A stretch of DNA of 64,000 nucleotides. It comes from Deinococcus sp. KNUC1210 (GTDB taxonomy: Bacteria; Deinococcota; Deinococci; Deinococcales; Deinococcaceae). Of this stretch, positions 17,378-29,075 are shown one piece after another. Position 1 is the stretch's first letter. Every line of letters starts with the position of its first letter. The DNA is taken from contig NZ_CP092194.1 of the NCBI RefSeq assembly GCF_022344005.1, positions 310,001 to 374,000 on the forward strand, in the 5' to 3' direction. Under the pieces are notes generated by a model. The model was not told where the DNA came from and searched no databases. It saw nothing but the letters and a program-made list of their open reading frames with translations. The translations under genes were made by a program, and so were the position numbers.

Positions 17378-18148
17378 TCAGGGCACAGAGGAGGCTTTCG
17401 CGGGCCTGCGAAACCCCAGCATCCACGAGGCTCCGGCTGCGGCTTCCTGAAGGCGGCGGGAAAGCTGCTCGACCTCGCGCAGCCGGGCAGTGGGAAGACT
17501 GATGCCCAGTGCACCCAGCACCTCGTTTCCGCTGCCCATGATCGGCACCGCCAGACCACTGGTGCCCACCTCCCACTCGTCGCGGGTCATCGCCAGCCGT
17601 GCCCGCCGGATCTGTGCCGCCTCTTCCTGCCAGGGCACCTGAAGCGTGAGAGGGGTAAATCTGGGCAGCCCTGAGGGCAGGTCCAGACCATGCAGCGCGT
17701 ACAGCAGTTTGCCGCTGGCACTGGCATGCGGGGGCAGCACGAACTGCGTTTCGCCTGCCACCGCGTTTCCCTGGCGACCCTGTACCGAGCGGGCGATGCA
17801 CAGCACCTGGGGAGCCTGCTCCGCGCCGTGTTGCAGCACCGCCAGGAAGGTCAGGAGATGGGTGCCGCGTGCCAGGGCGTTCATAGCGTCGTGGGCCGGG
17901 GCGTACCAGGGCACGCTGCCGTACAGAGCGCTGGAGAGTTTCAGCAGCCGCCAGCCGAGCTGATAGCGCCCGCGTGAAACCCTCATCAGCAGGCCGCTGG
18001 CACTCAGGGTCGTCAGCTGTTCGTGCAGGGTCGAAGTCGCCTGCCCCAGGTGGGCCGCCAGATCGGTCAGCGTCCATTCGGTGTGGTCGGCATCGAAGGC
18101 CTCCAGCACGCGCACGGCACGTTCGACCGTCGCCAGGGTTCGCGTCAT
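17378..18148 (-). CDS. IclR-family regulator divergent from the hut operon
   Basis: 256 residues. The DNA-binding domain is in the first 60 residues (VERAVRVLEAFDADHTEWTLTDLAAHLGQATSTLHEQLTTL). The effector domain includes LPPHASASGKLLYALHG and DEWEVGTSGLAVPIMGSGNEVLGALGISLP. It is transcribed away from hutU with a 121-base shared promoter region that contains a TTTCCG/CGGAAA palindrome at 18177-18195. By position it is the likely regulator of histidine breakdown, with urocanate or a later intermediate as probable ligand. Other bacteria use HutC (GntR) or HutP for this; IclR control would be a different solution. Assignment to hut is inferred from divergence alone. Confidence 0.88.
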   Translation of the reverse strand: MTRTLATVERAVRVLEAFDADHTEWTLTDLAAHLGQATSTLHEQLTTLSASGLLMRVSRGRYQLGWRLLKLSSALYGSVPWYAPAHDAMNALARGTHLLTFLAVLQHGAEQAPQVLCIARSVQGRQGNAVAGETQFVLPPHASASGKLLYALHGLDLPSGLPRFTPLTLQVPWQEEAAQIRRARLAMTRDEWEVGTSGLAVPIMGSGNEVLGALGISLPTARLREVEQLSRRLQEAAAGASWMLGFRRPAKASSVP

Positions 18149-18176
18149 GAGTCAGGGTACTCCTTCCCGCAGCACT

Positions 18177-18195
18177 TTTCCGCATTGTCCGGAAA
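18177..18195. promoter_or_regulatory. Probable IclR operator in the hut promoter region
   Basis: TTTCCG (18177-18182), seven bases, then CGGAAA (18190-18195): a perfect inverted repeat in the 121-base divergent region between the IclR gene and hutU. It resembles the ATTCCGC...GTGGAAT pair at 5529-5579, which also lies next to an IclR gene. Binding is inferred. Confidence 0.55.
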
Positions 18196-18269
18196 CTTCG
18201 CTTGTACGCAGAGCCGCTCCGGAGAAGGATAGGCGCAACCACATCGCCTCGCCTCACAGGAGTTGACCC

Positions 18270-19942
<1,673 letters not shown>

Positions 19943-19946
<4 letters not shown>

Positions 19947-20862
19947 ATCAACCGGCTCCGACCCACCTCCCATACGGCGGCATCGCCACCTTTGCCCGCG
20001 CCCCCTTTCAGGAACTCGGCGGCGACTGGCGGGCCGATGTGGGCGTGCTGGGCATTCCCTTCGATATCGCGCTGGGCTTCCGGCCCGGTGCCCGCTTTGC
20101 GCCGCGTGCCCTGCGCGAAGCGAGCCTGCGGAGTGTGCCGCCCTTCACCGGGCTGGACGGTACAACCCGCCTGCAGGGCGTGACCTTTGCCGATGCCGGA
20201 GACGTGGTATTGCCCAGCCTGGAACCCGAACTGGCCCGCGCCCGCATCACGCAGGCGGCCCGGCAGCTGCGCGAACACTGCCGCCTGCCGGTCTTCCTGG
20301 GCGGCGACCACAGCGTCAGTTTTCCGCTGCTGCGGGCTTACAGCAACGTCCCGGCGCTGCATGTGATTCAGCTCGACGCGCACCTCGATTTCACCGATGT
20401 CCGCAACGACACGCGCTACAGCAATTCCAGCCCCTTTCGGCGGGCCTGCGAAGCGCTGCCGAACCTCGTCCACATCACCACCATCGGGCTGCGCGGCCTG
20501 CGCTTCGACCCGGAAGCGGTGGCGGCGGCCCGTGCGCGGGGCCACACCCTGATCGCCATGCCGCAGGTCAGCGAGCAGATGGAAACGGTGCTGGATCAAC
20601 TTCCACGCGGCCAGTCGGTGTACCTGAGCATCGATGTGGACGCCTTCGATCCCTCTGTGCTGCCCGGCACGTCCAGCCCGGAACCCGACGGCATGACCTA
20701 CGCTCAGGCCATGCGCCTGCTGGCGGGCGCGGCGCAGCGAAACACCGTGGTGGGCCTCGACGTGGTGGAGCTCTCACCCCCCTCGACCCGACCGGACGCA
20801 GCGAACTGCTGACGGCGCGGCTCATCATGGAAACGCTCTGCGAGGTGTTCACGGATGTCTGA
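19943..20862 (+). CDS. hutG: Formimidoylglutamase (HutG-type), C-terminus frameshifted
   Basis: A ureohydrolase (arginase-fold) that would hydrolyse N-formimidoyl-glutamate to glutamate and formamide. The binuclear Mn site is intact: [21 protein letters not shown] and [10 protein letters not shown]. Read as given, the frame ends at 20812 after [16 protein letters not shown]. If one C is restored to the run at 20777-20782, it continues as [20 protein letters not shown] and ends at 20862, overlapping the hutI start by eight bases, as the operon pattern predicts. The break falls after all metal ligands, so a truncated protein might fold poorly but keeps its active-site residues. It is either a sequencing error in a homopolymer or a recent mutation. 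The start at ATG 19943 overlaps the hutU stop. Confidence 0.9.
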
Positions 20863-22086
20863 GCTTCAGACGGAAGCGGAAACCCTGTTCACGGGCATCA
20901 GCCAGCTCGTTTCGCCGCTGCCCGGCCTCCAGCGCGGGGCGGCGATGCGGGCCATCCGGGTTAAGCCCGACGCGGCGATGCTGGTGCGCGGCGGCGTCGT
21001 GGCCTGGGTGGGGCCAGCCCGGAGCGCTCCCGCTGCCGCCCACGTGCACGATCTAGGCGGCGCAGCGGTGGTCCCGGGGCTGATCGACCCGCACACCCAC
21101 GCGGTCTGGGCGGGCGACCGCCTCTCGGACTTCGAGGCCCGCGTGTCGGGCGTGACCTACGAAGACATTCTGGCGGGTGGCGGGGGCATCCGGCGCACCA
21201 TGCAGGCCACCGCCGCCGCGAGCACCGAAGACCTCGTGCGGCTGGCCCGTCCGCGTCTGCTGGCCCTGCAGGCCTCCGGCGCGACCACCACCGAGGTCAA
21301 GAGCGGCTACGGGCTGGAATTCGCGGCAGAACTGAGGATGCTGGAAGCTTTCCGCACGCTTCAGAACGAGTTTGCGCTGGTGCCCACCCTGCTGATTCAC
21401 GTTCCGCCCACCTCGGGCCGGGCAGCGTACATCCGGGCCGTCTGTGAGGAACTGATTCCTCAGGTCGCGGCAGCAGGGCTGGCAGCAGCGGTGGACGTCT
21501 TCTGCGAGGGGGAAGCGTTCAGCGTGGCGGAAACCCGCACGATCCTGGAAGCGGCCAGACACGCAGGCTTGCCCTTCAAACTGCATGCCGACCAGTTTCA
21601 GACGCTGGGCGGCACCGAACTGGCCTGCGAACTCGGAGCGCTCAGCGTGGACCATCTGGAAGCCAGCGGCCCCGCGCAGATTGCCGCACTGGCCGCGTCG
21701 CAGACGGTGGCGACCCTGCTTCCCGGCGTGACGCTGCACCTGGGTCTGCCCGCCGCCCCCGGACGCCGCCTGATCGATGCGGGGGCGGCAGTGGCGGTCG
21801 GCACCGACCTGAACCCCGGCAGCAGTCCGGTGTATAGCACGCAGTTCGCACTGGCCCTGGCGGTACGCCTCTGCGGCCTGACACCCGCCGAAGCCCTGAG
21901 CGCCTGCACCGTCAATGCCGCCTGTGCACTGGGGCTGCACGACCGGGGTGCCCTGACTCCGGGCCAGCGGGCCGATTTCCTGGTGCTGAACAGCCCCGAC
22001 TGGCGCGACCTGGCCTATCCGCTGGGCACCTCGCCGGTCGGCAGCGTGTACCGGGGCGGCCTGAACATCTCAAGAGGAGCAATGCC

Positions 22087-22090
<4 letters not shown>
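20855..22090 (+). CDS. hutI: Imidazolonepropionase
   Basis: 411 residues. An amidohydrolase-fold enzyme opening the ring of 4-imidazolone-5-propionate to formimidoylglutamate. The metal-binding His-x-His is in [46 protein letters not shown] and [13 protein letters not shown] carry further substrate and metal residues; [11 protein letters not shown] holds the conserved Asp. It starts eight bases inside the restored hutG end and overlaps hutH by four bases, so translation is coupled along the operon. The order U-G-I-H, with every junction overlapping, indicates a single transcript. Nothing is missing relative to the family. Confidence 0.96.
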
Positions 22091-23660
<1,570 letters not shown>

Positions 23661-23677
23661 GAGGACTCGGAGGAGAC

Positions 23678-23717
23678 AGACCGCAGCAACGGAAATGCTG
23701 CGGTCTCTTTTCTTTCT
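23678..23717 (+). terminator. Rho-independent terminator of the hut operon
   Basis: AGACCGCAGCA (23678-23688) and TGCTGCGGTCT (23696-23706) form a perfect 11-base stem with a seven-base loop, followed by CTTTTCTTTCTT. It lies between hutH and the convergent rep gene. It is inside the over-long hutH reading frame, which argues that frame's tail is not real. Confidence 0.88.
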
Positions 23718-23762
23718 TCGGTCCGGTTGCACTTCGTCAGTGTCTGAATTCTGCGAAGACGC

Positions 23763-25199
23763 TCACGGACAACCTGCAAACAGCCGTAGATCATCGACGA
23801 ACGCCTGCATTTTGAGTTCGGCGGCGGCTCTGCCCGCCTGACGGATCAGGTCGTAGCCGTCGAGGGTGCCCGCCAGCACCGCCTGATGAATACGGGTGAT
23901 CACGCCGTCGTTGCCCGAGCCGCGCAGCAGAAACCTGAGCGTGGCGACGGCTCGGGCGGCCTGCACATCCAGCGGCAGAGCATAAAACTCCGCCTCGCTC
24001 TCCTCGGCCACCTGGGCACTGCTGCGGTGTACAGGGGCAGTCCTCGGCGTGCTGCCGGGAGATGGAGAAACGCTCTTGGAAACAGGCACGGCGGAAAGAG
24101 CGTACTTGCCCGCCTGATCCTTGATGATATCGACCAGCAGCGCCGCCCGTTGACGCACCGGGTATCCGGTCTCGACCACCGTCTCGAACTTCCGGAGTCT
24201 CTCCAGGACGTGTTCCTCACCAAAATCTTTGATGAGCTTGACCGCGACGCTGCGGGCCACCTGATGCACCAGCAGCGCCTGCACCACCGCCGAATCGGGC
24301 AGTACCTGTACGACCGGCGTCGGATCACCTTCGCTGCCGAAGACGTAGCGCACGGTTGCTTTTAGTCCGCGCCCGTCGTATACCACATCCTGAAGAAAGG
24401 CCCGGCGAACCAGCTCATCGTGGGCATCCTGAAGATTCCGCTTGATCCGGTAGGTCTCGGTCTCGGTCAGCTTGCAGTCACGCGCCCAATCCGACACCAG
24501 GACGGTAAATTCCTGATACGGGTGCAGCGGATCGTGTTCGTTGTGCTTACGGCTGCTGAGCAGGCGGTAGAGGGCCCGTGCTAGAGGGCGCTTCAGGCTG
24601 ATCTGAAATTCGATGTCCAGTGGATGGGTGTACTCGTTGCGGATCGATTCGGCAACCGGATCGGCCAGTTGCACACTGAGGGTGGTGCCCCGGCTCAGAC
24701 TCCGGCGTTCCGGGGTGCTCTGCCGAATCTGCGAGATGTAGCTGAATGTGACGCTGGCCCACCCGTTCGGCCCTTCACCACGTCGCCGCCAGGCCCGACC
24801 AATCACATATTTGGCGACCGTCAGACGGCGAAGCGAAGTCTCCAGACGCTCGTAGTTGGTGCCGTTGTCCTCAAAACCAGCCCGCTGGATCAACTGGTAC
24901 GCCGTGGTGTGTACAAAGCCGTCCTGAGGTGCGCCCTGCTCGACATACATGGTGTTCAGGGCGGTCACGAAATCGCCATCTACGCCGTGTGGGACACCAC
25001 CGACCTCGGCAGGCGAAAAACAAGACAATTCGCCGTCATGACCGTTGGCATCAAAGGAAGTCTTCCAGGTGGTGTAACTCTCCGCGATCCTTTCCTGAGC
25101 GCTGATCAGCCCCAAGCGCGACAGATTGGTTTCATCGAACTGCTTTACCTCGGTCACAGGTCTGGGAGTTGATCTGGATTTGATCACCTTCTTCGCCAT
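23763..25199 (-). CDS. Plasmid replication initiator (Deinococcus RepA type)
   Basis: 478 residues from ATG 25199. The GTG at 25220 is rejected because the -10 element TATACT lies between it and the ATG. Features like other Deinococcus-plasmid initiators: [20 protein letters not shown] at the start, [23 protein letters not shown], a first winged-helix region around [16 protein letters not shown], then [23 protein letters not shown] sequence and [24 protein letters not shown]. The C-terminal ~150 residues are less conserved. It should bind the iterons next to its start, open the AT-rich stretch and load the replisome. One iteron overlaps its own promoter, implying autorepression. No partition genes are in the window. 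It is convergent with hutH. Confidence 0.88.
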   Translation of the reverse strand: MAKKVIKSRSTPRPVTEVKQFDETNLSRLGLISAQERIAESYTTWKTSFDANGHDGELSCFSPAEVGGVPHGVDGDFVTALNTMYVEQGAPQDGFVHTTAYQLIQRAGFEDNGTNYERLETSLRRLTVAKYVIGRAWRRRGEGPNGWASVTFSYISQIRQSTPERRSLSRGTTLSVQLADPVAESIRNEYTHPLDIEFQISLKRPLARALYRLLSSRKHNEHDPLHPYQEFTVLVSDWARDCKLTETETYRIKRNLQDAHDELVRRAFLQDVVYDGRGLKATVRYVFGSEGDPTPVVQVLPDSAVVQALLVHQVARSVAVKLIKDFGEEHVLERLRKFETVVETGYPVRQRAALLVDIIKDQAGKYALSAVPVSKSVSPSPGSTPRTAPVHRSSAQVAEESEAEFYALPLDVQAARAVATLRFLLRGSGNDGVITRIHQAVLAGTLDGYDLIRQAGRAAAELKMQAFVDDLRLFAGCP

Positions 25200-25209
25200 G
25201 TTGACCGGA

Positions 25210-25254
25210 AGTATACTCACTTCTTCCAGGAAAAACCCGCCGTGTCGTCCGGTA
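25210..25254 (-). promoter_or_regulatory. rep promoter overlapped by an iteron
   Basis: On the minus strand TATACT (25210-25215) lies ten bases before the rep ATG, with no Shine-Dalgarno sequence, so transcription probably begins at or close to the ATG. An iteron copy at 25237-25254 covers the -35 region, placing Rep where it would block its own transcription. Confidence 0.6.
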
Positions 25255-25888
25255 CCTTTCGCGTTGTTGTTGATTTTTAGATTGTTTTAAAAGATTTTTA
25301 AAAGATTGAAGAACAACAACAGGCGGCGGAGCAAAATTCCCGAAAACACGGTGTTTTTCTGTTTTTTCCGCCGTGTCATCCGGTATTTTTGGCCTAAAAC
25401 CGCCGTGTCATCCGGTATCAAAAGGGGCAAAACCGCCGTGTCGTCCGGTATGCCTACCACGAAAACCGCCGTGTCGTCCGGTATTAAAGGAGGAAAAACC
25501 GCCGTGTCGTCCGGTAGTCAGTTCTATAGAAACCGCCGTGTCGTCCGGTATCAAAAGGGGCAAAACCGCCGTGTCGTCCGGTATGCCTACCATGAAAACC
25601 GCCGTGTCGTCCGGTATCAAAGGAGGAAAAACCGCCGTGTCGTCCGGTACTGAGAAAGACAAAACCGCCGTGTCATCCGGTATCTCTATGTCTAGACATA
25701 GGAGGGATTTTGGAGGATGTACTACCGGACGACACGGCGGTTTTTGACGCTGCACTTTATGAACCGCCGTGTCGTCCGGTAGTCGGACAGGGCAAACGAT
25801 TTCAAAAAAGCAAGCTGAGCTTTCAAGGAGTGAAAAGAGAGACGACACGTCTTCCACCACTTTCAGAAAACCGCCATGTCGCCCGGTA
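25237..25888. repeat. Iteron array / origin of replication, 14 copies
   Basis: Fourteen copies of an 18-base unit, CCGCCGTGTCGTCCGGTA (three with TCATCC; the last degenerate, CCGCCATGTCGCCCGGTA). Starts: 25237, 25368, 25400, 25433, 25466, 25499, 25533, 25566, 25599, 25632, 25665, 25723 (inverted), 25764, 25871. The ten from 25368 to 25665 are direct and spaced 32-34 bases apart, mostly 33, about three helical turns. Spacer sequences themselves repeat, so that 25417-25516 is nearly copied at 25550-25649 (offset 133), showing growth by block duplication. With the adjacent initiator gene and AT-rich stretch, this is the plasmid origin. Protein-like frames through the array are artefacts of the repeat. 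Confidence 0.92.
25261..25367. other. AT-rich unwinding-region candidate of the origin
   Basis: Between the promoter iteron and the main array lies an A/T-dominated stretch with repeated GATTNTTTTAAAAGATTTTT-like sequence (25272-25310), flanked by the inverted pair GTTGTTGTT/AACAACAAC, plus a palindromic AAAACACGGTGTTTT at 25344-25358. Its base composition and position next to the iterons fit a DNA-unwinding element. I saw no clear DnaA box. Confidence 0.5.
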
Positions 25889-25978
25889 AAGTTGACATAA
25901 GGTGTCTACCCAGCTGTTAAGCACCTATTCAAGCCACTCCTAAGCCGCTTCACCACCGGCAGCAGTTGCGTCCTGCAG

Positions 25979-26010
25979 ACAGCCAGAGGAACAGTTTCAC
26001 CTCTGGCTGT
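25979..26010 (-). terminator. Hairpin downstream of the asparaginase gene
   Basis: ACAGCCAGAGG (25979-25989) and CCTCTGGCTGT (26000-26010) form a perfect 11-base stem, 38 bases past the stop of the leftward gene at 26049. There is no T-run on either strand, so termination would be inefficient or factor-assisted. The rest of 25889-26048 shows no gene. Confidence 0.5.
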
Positions 26011-26048
26011 ACTGGACTAGGCGGTCTGGAGTTCAATCGCAACGAGTC

Positions 26049-26978
26049 TCAGTCCTCGTGAACGGCGACAAACAGGCCATGTTCATTGATCCAGCCCCGG
26101 TACATCCCCTCGGTGTTGAAGGGTAGGGACACGTTGCCCAGATGATCGACGGCACACAGGCCTGCACCGCCACCGAGAGCCGTCATGTCGCCGTGAATCA
26201 GTGCGTCGGTGGCGTGTTGGAGGGTCGCGCCCGTGTACAGCATACGGGCGTGAATTTCATGGCCCAGAGCGCGGCGAATGAACAGTTCGCCCTTGCCGGT
26301 GCCAGAGACGGCACACGTCCGGTCGTCGGCCCAGGTCCCCGCTCCGATAATCGGCGTATCACCGATGCGGCCCACCGGTTTGGCGGTATAGCCCCCGGTT
26401 GAAGTGGCAGCTGCGAGGTGGCCGTGCATATCGAGCGCCGCTGCCCCGACGGTGCCGTGTTTGTCGCGTTCAGGGGCGGCCTGCAGCGTTCCTTCCTGCT
26501 CTCGCTCCAGCATGCGGGCCAGCGCCTCTCGGCGGGAGGGCGTCGAGAACCAGTTATTTTCGACAAGTTCGAGGCCCTGTGCCTGGGCCCAGGCATCTGC
26601 TGCCTCTCCGATCAACAGCAGGGGGTCAGACACGTCGGACAGCAGGCGGGCTGTGCGAACCGGACTTCTGAGCTGTCTGGCTCCGGCAACAGCTCCAGCT
26701 CGGCCCGTCGTGCCTTCCATCACCGAGGCGTCAAGTTCGTGAACGCCCGCCCGGTTAAAAGCGGCTCCATGTCCGGCATTGAAGACCGGATCGTCTTCCA
26801 TGACCGCCACTGCTTCGGTCACGGCGTCGATGGCCGCGCCACCTGCCTTCAGGACGGCGAAGCCCGCGTTCAGGGCACGTTTCAGAGCGTCGCGGGCGGC
26901 ACGGTCTGTTTCAGGAGTCAGTTCGGCTTTCGGAATCGCGCCGCAGCCGCCATGAATGGCCAGTACAGGAGTAGTCAC
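26049..26978 (-). CDS. Isoaspartyl peptidase / plant-type L-asparaginase
   Basis: 309 residues from GTG 26978 with GAGG upstream. An Ntn-hydrolase precursor that cleaves itself before a threonine nucleophile; the site is DKHGTVGAAALDMHG, with cleavage predicted between Gly and Thr. Other landmarks are LAIHGGCGAIP, VFNAGHGAAFNRAG, STGGYTAKPVGRIGDTPIIGAGTWAD (substrate-binding Gly/Asp) and the C-terminal GGGAGLCAVDHLGNVSLPFN. It hydrolyses isoaspartyl dipeptides and asparagine in the cytoplasm, giving alpha and beta subunits. It is divergent from the SDR gene at 27052, with a 73-base shared promoter region. It is not obviously tied to the replication region, and appears complete. Confidence 0.93.
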   Translation of the reverse strand: MTTPVLAIHGGCGAIPKAELTPETDRAARDALKRALNAGFAVLKAGGAAIDAVTEAVAVMEDDPVFNAGHGAAFNRAGVHELDASVMEGTTGRAGAVAGARQLRSPVRTARLLSDVSDPLLLIGEAADAWAQAQGLELVENNWFSTPSRREALARMLEREQEGTLQAAPERDKHGTVGAAALDMHGHLAAATSTGGYTAKPVGRIGDTPIIGAGTWADDRTCAVSGTGKGELFIRRALGHEIHARMLYTGATLQHATDALIHGDMTALGGGAGLCAVDHLGNVSLPFNTEGMYRGWINEHGLFVAVHED

Positions 26979-27038
26979 AGGAATACCTCATAAGCAACGG
27001 AGGAAGGAACGCACAGAAAAGCGGGCCGTCAGACTCGC

Positions 27039-27044
27039 TACAGT
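27039..27044 (+). promoter_or_regulatory. -10 element of the leaderless SDR gene
   Basis: TACAGT, seven bases before the ATG at 27052, with no Shine-Dalgarno sequence. This supports 27052 as the start and excludes the in-frame upstream methionine. Confidence 0.45.
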
Positions 27045-27051
27045 GATCCGT

Positions 27052-27906
27052 ATGACGACCACAGATCATCAGGACGGCACGGAACCTATTCTGCCCACTC
27101 CGGCGTATCCGGGAGCATCATTAAGAGAACGTGTGGTCGTCGTCACCGGAGCGGCCAGCGGTATCGGAAAGGCCACTGCACTGGCTGCCGGGTCAGCGGG
27201 TGCTCACGTCGTCCTGGCCGATCTGCCGCAGACTGAAGGAGAGAACAGCGCGGCCCAGCTGCGTCACGCAGGCGTACAGGCGATCTTCGTGCCGTGTGAC
27301 GTTTCGGACGCCGAGCAGGTGCAGGCGCTGATGCAGGCAACGGTCGAGCGGTTCGGACGCCTCGACGTGCTGGTCAACAATGCTGGCATCGCGGGCCAGG
27401 GAGTACGCCTGCACGAACTGGAGCCCGGTGACTGGGACCGGGTGCTCGCTGTCAATCTGCGGGGACCGTTCCTGTGCGCGAAATATGCCCTGCCGCATCT
27501 GATCGCTGCCGGAAGTGGAGCCATCGTGAATGTCGCCTCGACCTATGGGCTGATCGGTGCGCCGCTGTCGGCGGCCTACTGTGCCTCCAAAGGCGGCCTG
27601 ATCAATCTGACCCGTCAGCTGGCGGTGGATTACGGCAGAGACGGCATCCGGATCAACGCTGTCTGCCCGGGTTATATCGATACCGATATGGGCGGACACC
27701 GCAGCCGTCTGGACCCAGTTGCCCGTGAGGCAGCTCAGGCGCGGCGCGAGGCCAATGCGGCGCGTCAGCCCCTGGGGAGACAGGCCCAGCCGGAAGAGGT
27801 AGCGCGGGTGGTGGTGTTCCTGGCTTCGCAGGAAGCGTCGTTTATGACCGGCTCGGTGGTAACGGTGGATGGAGGCTGCACCACCACCTTCAATTACGCT
27901 CTCTGA
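27052..27906 (+). CDS. SDR-family oxidoreductase (classical)
   Basis: 284 residues. Cofactor motif VVVVTGAASGIGKATALAAGS, then DVLVNNAGIAGQG, catalytic Ser in NVASTYGLIG and Tyr-x-x-x-Lys in SAAYCASKGGLINLT; the C-terminus is FMTGSVVTVDGG. The first ~28 residues precede the Rossmann fold and are unremarkable. It reduces or oxidises an unknown hydroxyl/keto substrate with NAD(P)H. It starts right after a TACAGT element, implying a leaderless message. It shares a promoter region with the divergent asparaginase gene and is followed by a bidirectional terminator at 27947-27992. No closer assignment is possible by eye. Confidence 0.92.
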   Translation: MTTTDHQDGTEPILPTPAYPGASLRERVVVVTGAASGIGKATALAAGSAGAHVVLADLPQTEGENSAAQLRHAGVQAIFVPCDVSDAEQVQALMQATVERFGRLDVLVNNAGIAGQGVRLHELEPGDWDRVLAVNLRGPFLCAKYALPHLIAAGSGAIVNVASTYGLIGAPLSAAYCASKGGLINLTRQLAVDYGRDGIRINAVCPGYIDTDMGGHRSRLDPVAREAAQARREANAARQPLGRQAQPEEVARVVVFLASQEASFMTGSVVTVDGGCTTTFNYAL

Positions 27907-27946
27907 TCCAGCGGCCCGTCAGGAACTCGCTGCAATCAGCAGATAT

Positions 27947-27992
27947 TGACCGAGACGGAGCGTCGCCAATCATGGCGCTCCGTCTTCGGTCA
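27947..27992. terminator. Bidirectional terminator between convergent genes
   Basis: A long stem pairs TGACCGAGACGGAGCG (27947-27962) with CGCTCCGTCTTCGGTCA (27976-27992), with a single-base bulge, between the convergent SDR and membrane-protein genes. GATTGTT follows on the plus strand. The minus side reads ...GACCGAATATC, so termination is probably strongest rightward. Confidence 0.65.
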
Positions 27993-28009
27993 GATTGTTC
28001 GGTGTGTCT

Positions 28010-28648
28010 TCAGCGACGCGCCAGGGTGATGAGCCGGACCGCCAGTGCGCTGCCTACCGCGAGACTGCCCAGGACATATGTCGGATCGATGCTGCCGTGT
28101 CCCAGCCAGACCCCGTGCAGCGTCGCGGCCACGAAGGTCGGATAGGCGAGCAGATGCAGTGCCCGCGCCGCTCTGATGCCGATGCGGCCCCGCAGCAGCC
28201 ATGTCACGTACACCAGCAGCATCCCCCACAGGCCCACCGTTCCCATCGCCATTGCCAGTGTGCGGTCGGGGGCCAATCCTGGCACGACCACCTGTAGGGC
28301 GCTCAGGGCGTCGTGTCCGACGGTGGCGAACAGGCCGTGAATCATGCCGACGACGAGCGCGAAGCCCGAGATGATGCCGTGCCAGCCGGTCTTGATGCCT
28401 GCCGTCAGCCACTGGGGCAGAAAGCGCGTGCCGATCAGAGGGCCGAGGGTGGCCGCGAGGACCAGCAGCACGTAGGAAAAGGTGCCCGTCTGGGTCAGCA
28501 GCACCTGGGGCCACGCCTGAGACAGCGTGCCCTGCCAGGACAGCACCCAGGCGAGCAGTACCAGACCGAGCAGCAACGCGGTGACAGCCATGTTCAGCGG
28601 TGTGGTGCGGGGAGCCTTGGCGGAAATGGGCGCGGTGGTCTGGGTCAT
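28010..28648 (-). CDS. Ferric-reductase-like transmembrane haem protein
   Basis: 212 residues from ATG 28648. Six hydrophobic segments, beginning LNMAVTALLLGLVLLAWVL. Histidines lie in paired positions in membrane helices: GWHGIISGFALVVGMIHGLF and ALHLLAYPTFVAATLHGVWLGH, the bis-His pattern expected for two b-type haems in the ferric reductase-like (MsrQ/YedZ-related) family. It has no flavin or NADPH domain, so it needs an electron donor or partner. The start overlaps the stop of a 78-residue membrane protein as ATGA, so the two are co-translated and probably form a complex. Its role is likely inner-membrane electron transfer; the substrate is unknown. Confidence 0.78.
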   Translation of the reverse strand: MTQTTAPISAKAPRTTPLNMAVTALLLGLVLLAWVLSWQGTLSQAWPQVLLTQTGTFSYVLLVLAATLGPLIGTRFLPQWLTAGIKTGWHGIISGFALVVGMIHGLFATVGHDALSALQVVVPGLAPDRTLAMAMGTVGLWGMLLVYVTWLLRGRIGIRAARALHLLAYPTFVAATLHGVWLGHGSIDPTYVLGSLAVGSALAVRLITLARR

Positions 28649-28881
28649 GGCTGATTTCCTGTGCTGGGCTGGGCGGCTGGAAGAGGTGTCTGGGTGGAGG
28701 ACAGATGAAAGCCGGCGCGTTGCCCGTGGCCTGCTCCCCCGGTCAGGACCTGGGTGGCGGAATAGCCGAGCATTCCGGTACTGAGCAGCAGCAGCAACAG
28801 CGTGGCGCGGGCCGGTTGAAAGCGCCGGACGCTGCGCGTGGACCGGGCTGGAACTTCGGTACGAAACGGGGTTGTGGTCAT
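28645..28881 (-). CDS. Small single-span membrane protein, partner of the haem protein
   Basis: 78 residues from ATG 28881, with GGAGG seven bases upstream; the good ribosome site and the ATGA overlap with the next gene support it as real. It is Arg-rich to about residue 27 (PARSTRSVRRFQPARA), then one hydrophobic helix (TLLLLLLSTGMLGYSATQVL), then a Ser/Thr/Pro-rich tail with His residues near HGQRAGFHL. I recognise no family. Given the coupling with the ferric-reductase-like gene, it may be an assembly or redox partner. Orientation would put the tail outside by the positive-inside rule. Confidence 0.62.
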   Translation of the reverse strand: MTTTPFRTEVPARSTRSVRRFQPARATLLLLLLSTGMLGYSATQVLTGGAGHGQRAGFHLSSTQTPLPAAQPSTGNQP

Positions 28882-29063
28882 CTTCGCCTCCAGGCTGGGC
28901 CGCAGGATCGTCCTGGGCCGCCTCGCAACGCTGCCTGCTCTGCGTTGACCTGGGGTGAGTATGGGTGCCGCCGATGGACGCCCGTCGCAGCATTCATGCA
29001 CGAATGACGAAGGATTCTCGTGCGTTCTCTGGAGAGGAAAATCCGCAGGCCCGCGCCTGCACG

Positions 29064-29069
29064 TATCAT
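29064..29069 (+). promoter_or_regulatory. -10 element before the flavin monooxygenase gene
   Basis: TATCAT lies six bases before ATG 29076. A GGAGG lies immediately before the ATG, too close to be a normal ribosome site, so a leaderless start is more likely. Confidence 0.4.
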
Positions 29070-29075
29070 GGAGGC

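Noticed and set aside
20777..20782. Programmed ribosomal frameshifting at C6 in hutG, or phase variation
   Set aside because: Six-base runs are short for phase variation, there is no slippery heptamer with downstream structure that I could identify, and similar one-base losses occur in unrelated genes; base-calling error or ordinary mutation is simpler.
25199..25220. GTG at 25220 as the rep start
   Set aside because: The -10 element TATACT lies downstream of this GTG, so an mRNA from that promoter would not contain it; ATG 25199 is preferred.
25306..25747. Open frames giving repetitive proteins (TAVSSG-like and NRRVVRYQ-like repeats)
   Set aside because: They are read through the 33-base-spaced iterons, whose length is a multiple of three, so stops are avoided by the repeat rather than by selection.
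25237..25888. CRISPR-like array of short direct repeats
   Set aside because: The repeat unit is 18 bases and spacers of 14-16 bases are themselves repeated; a replication initiator gene adjoins. Iterons explain it.
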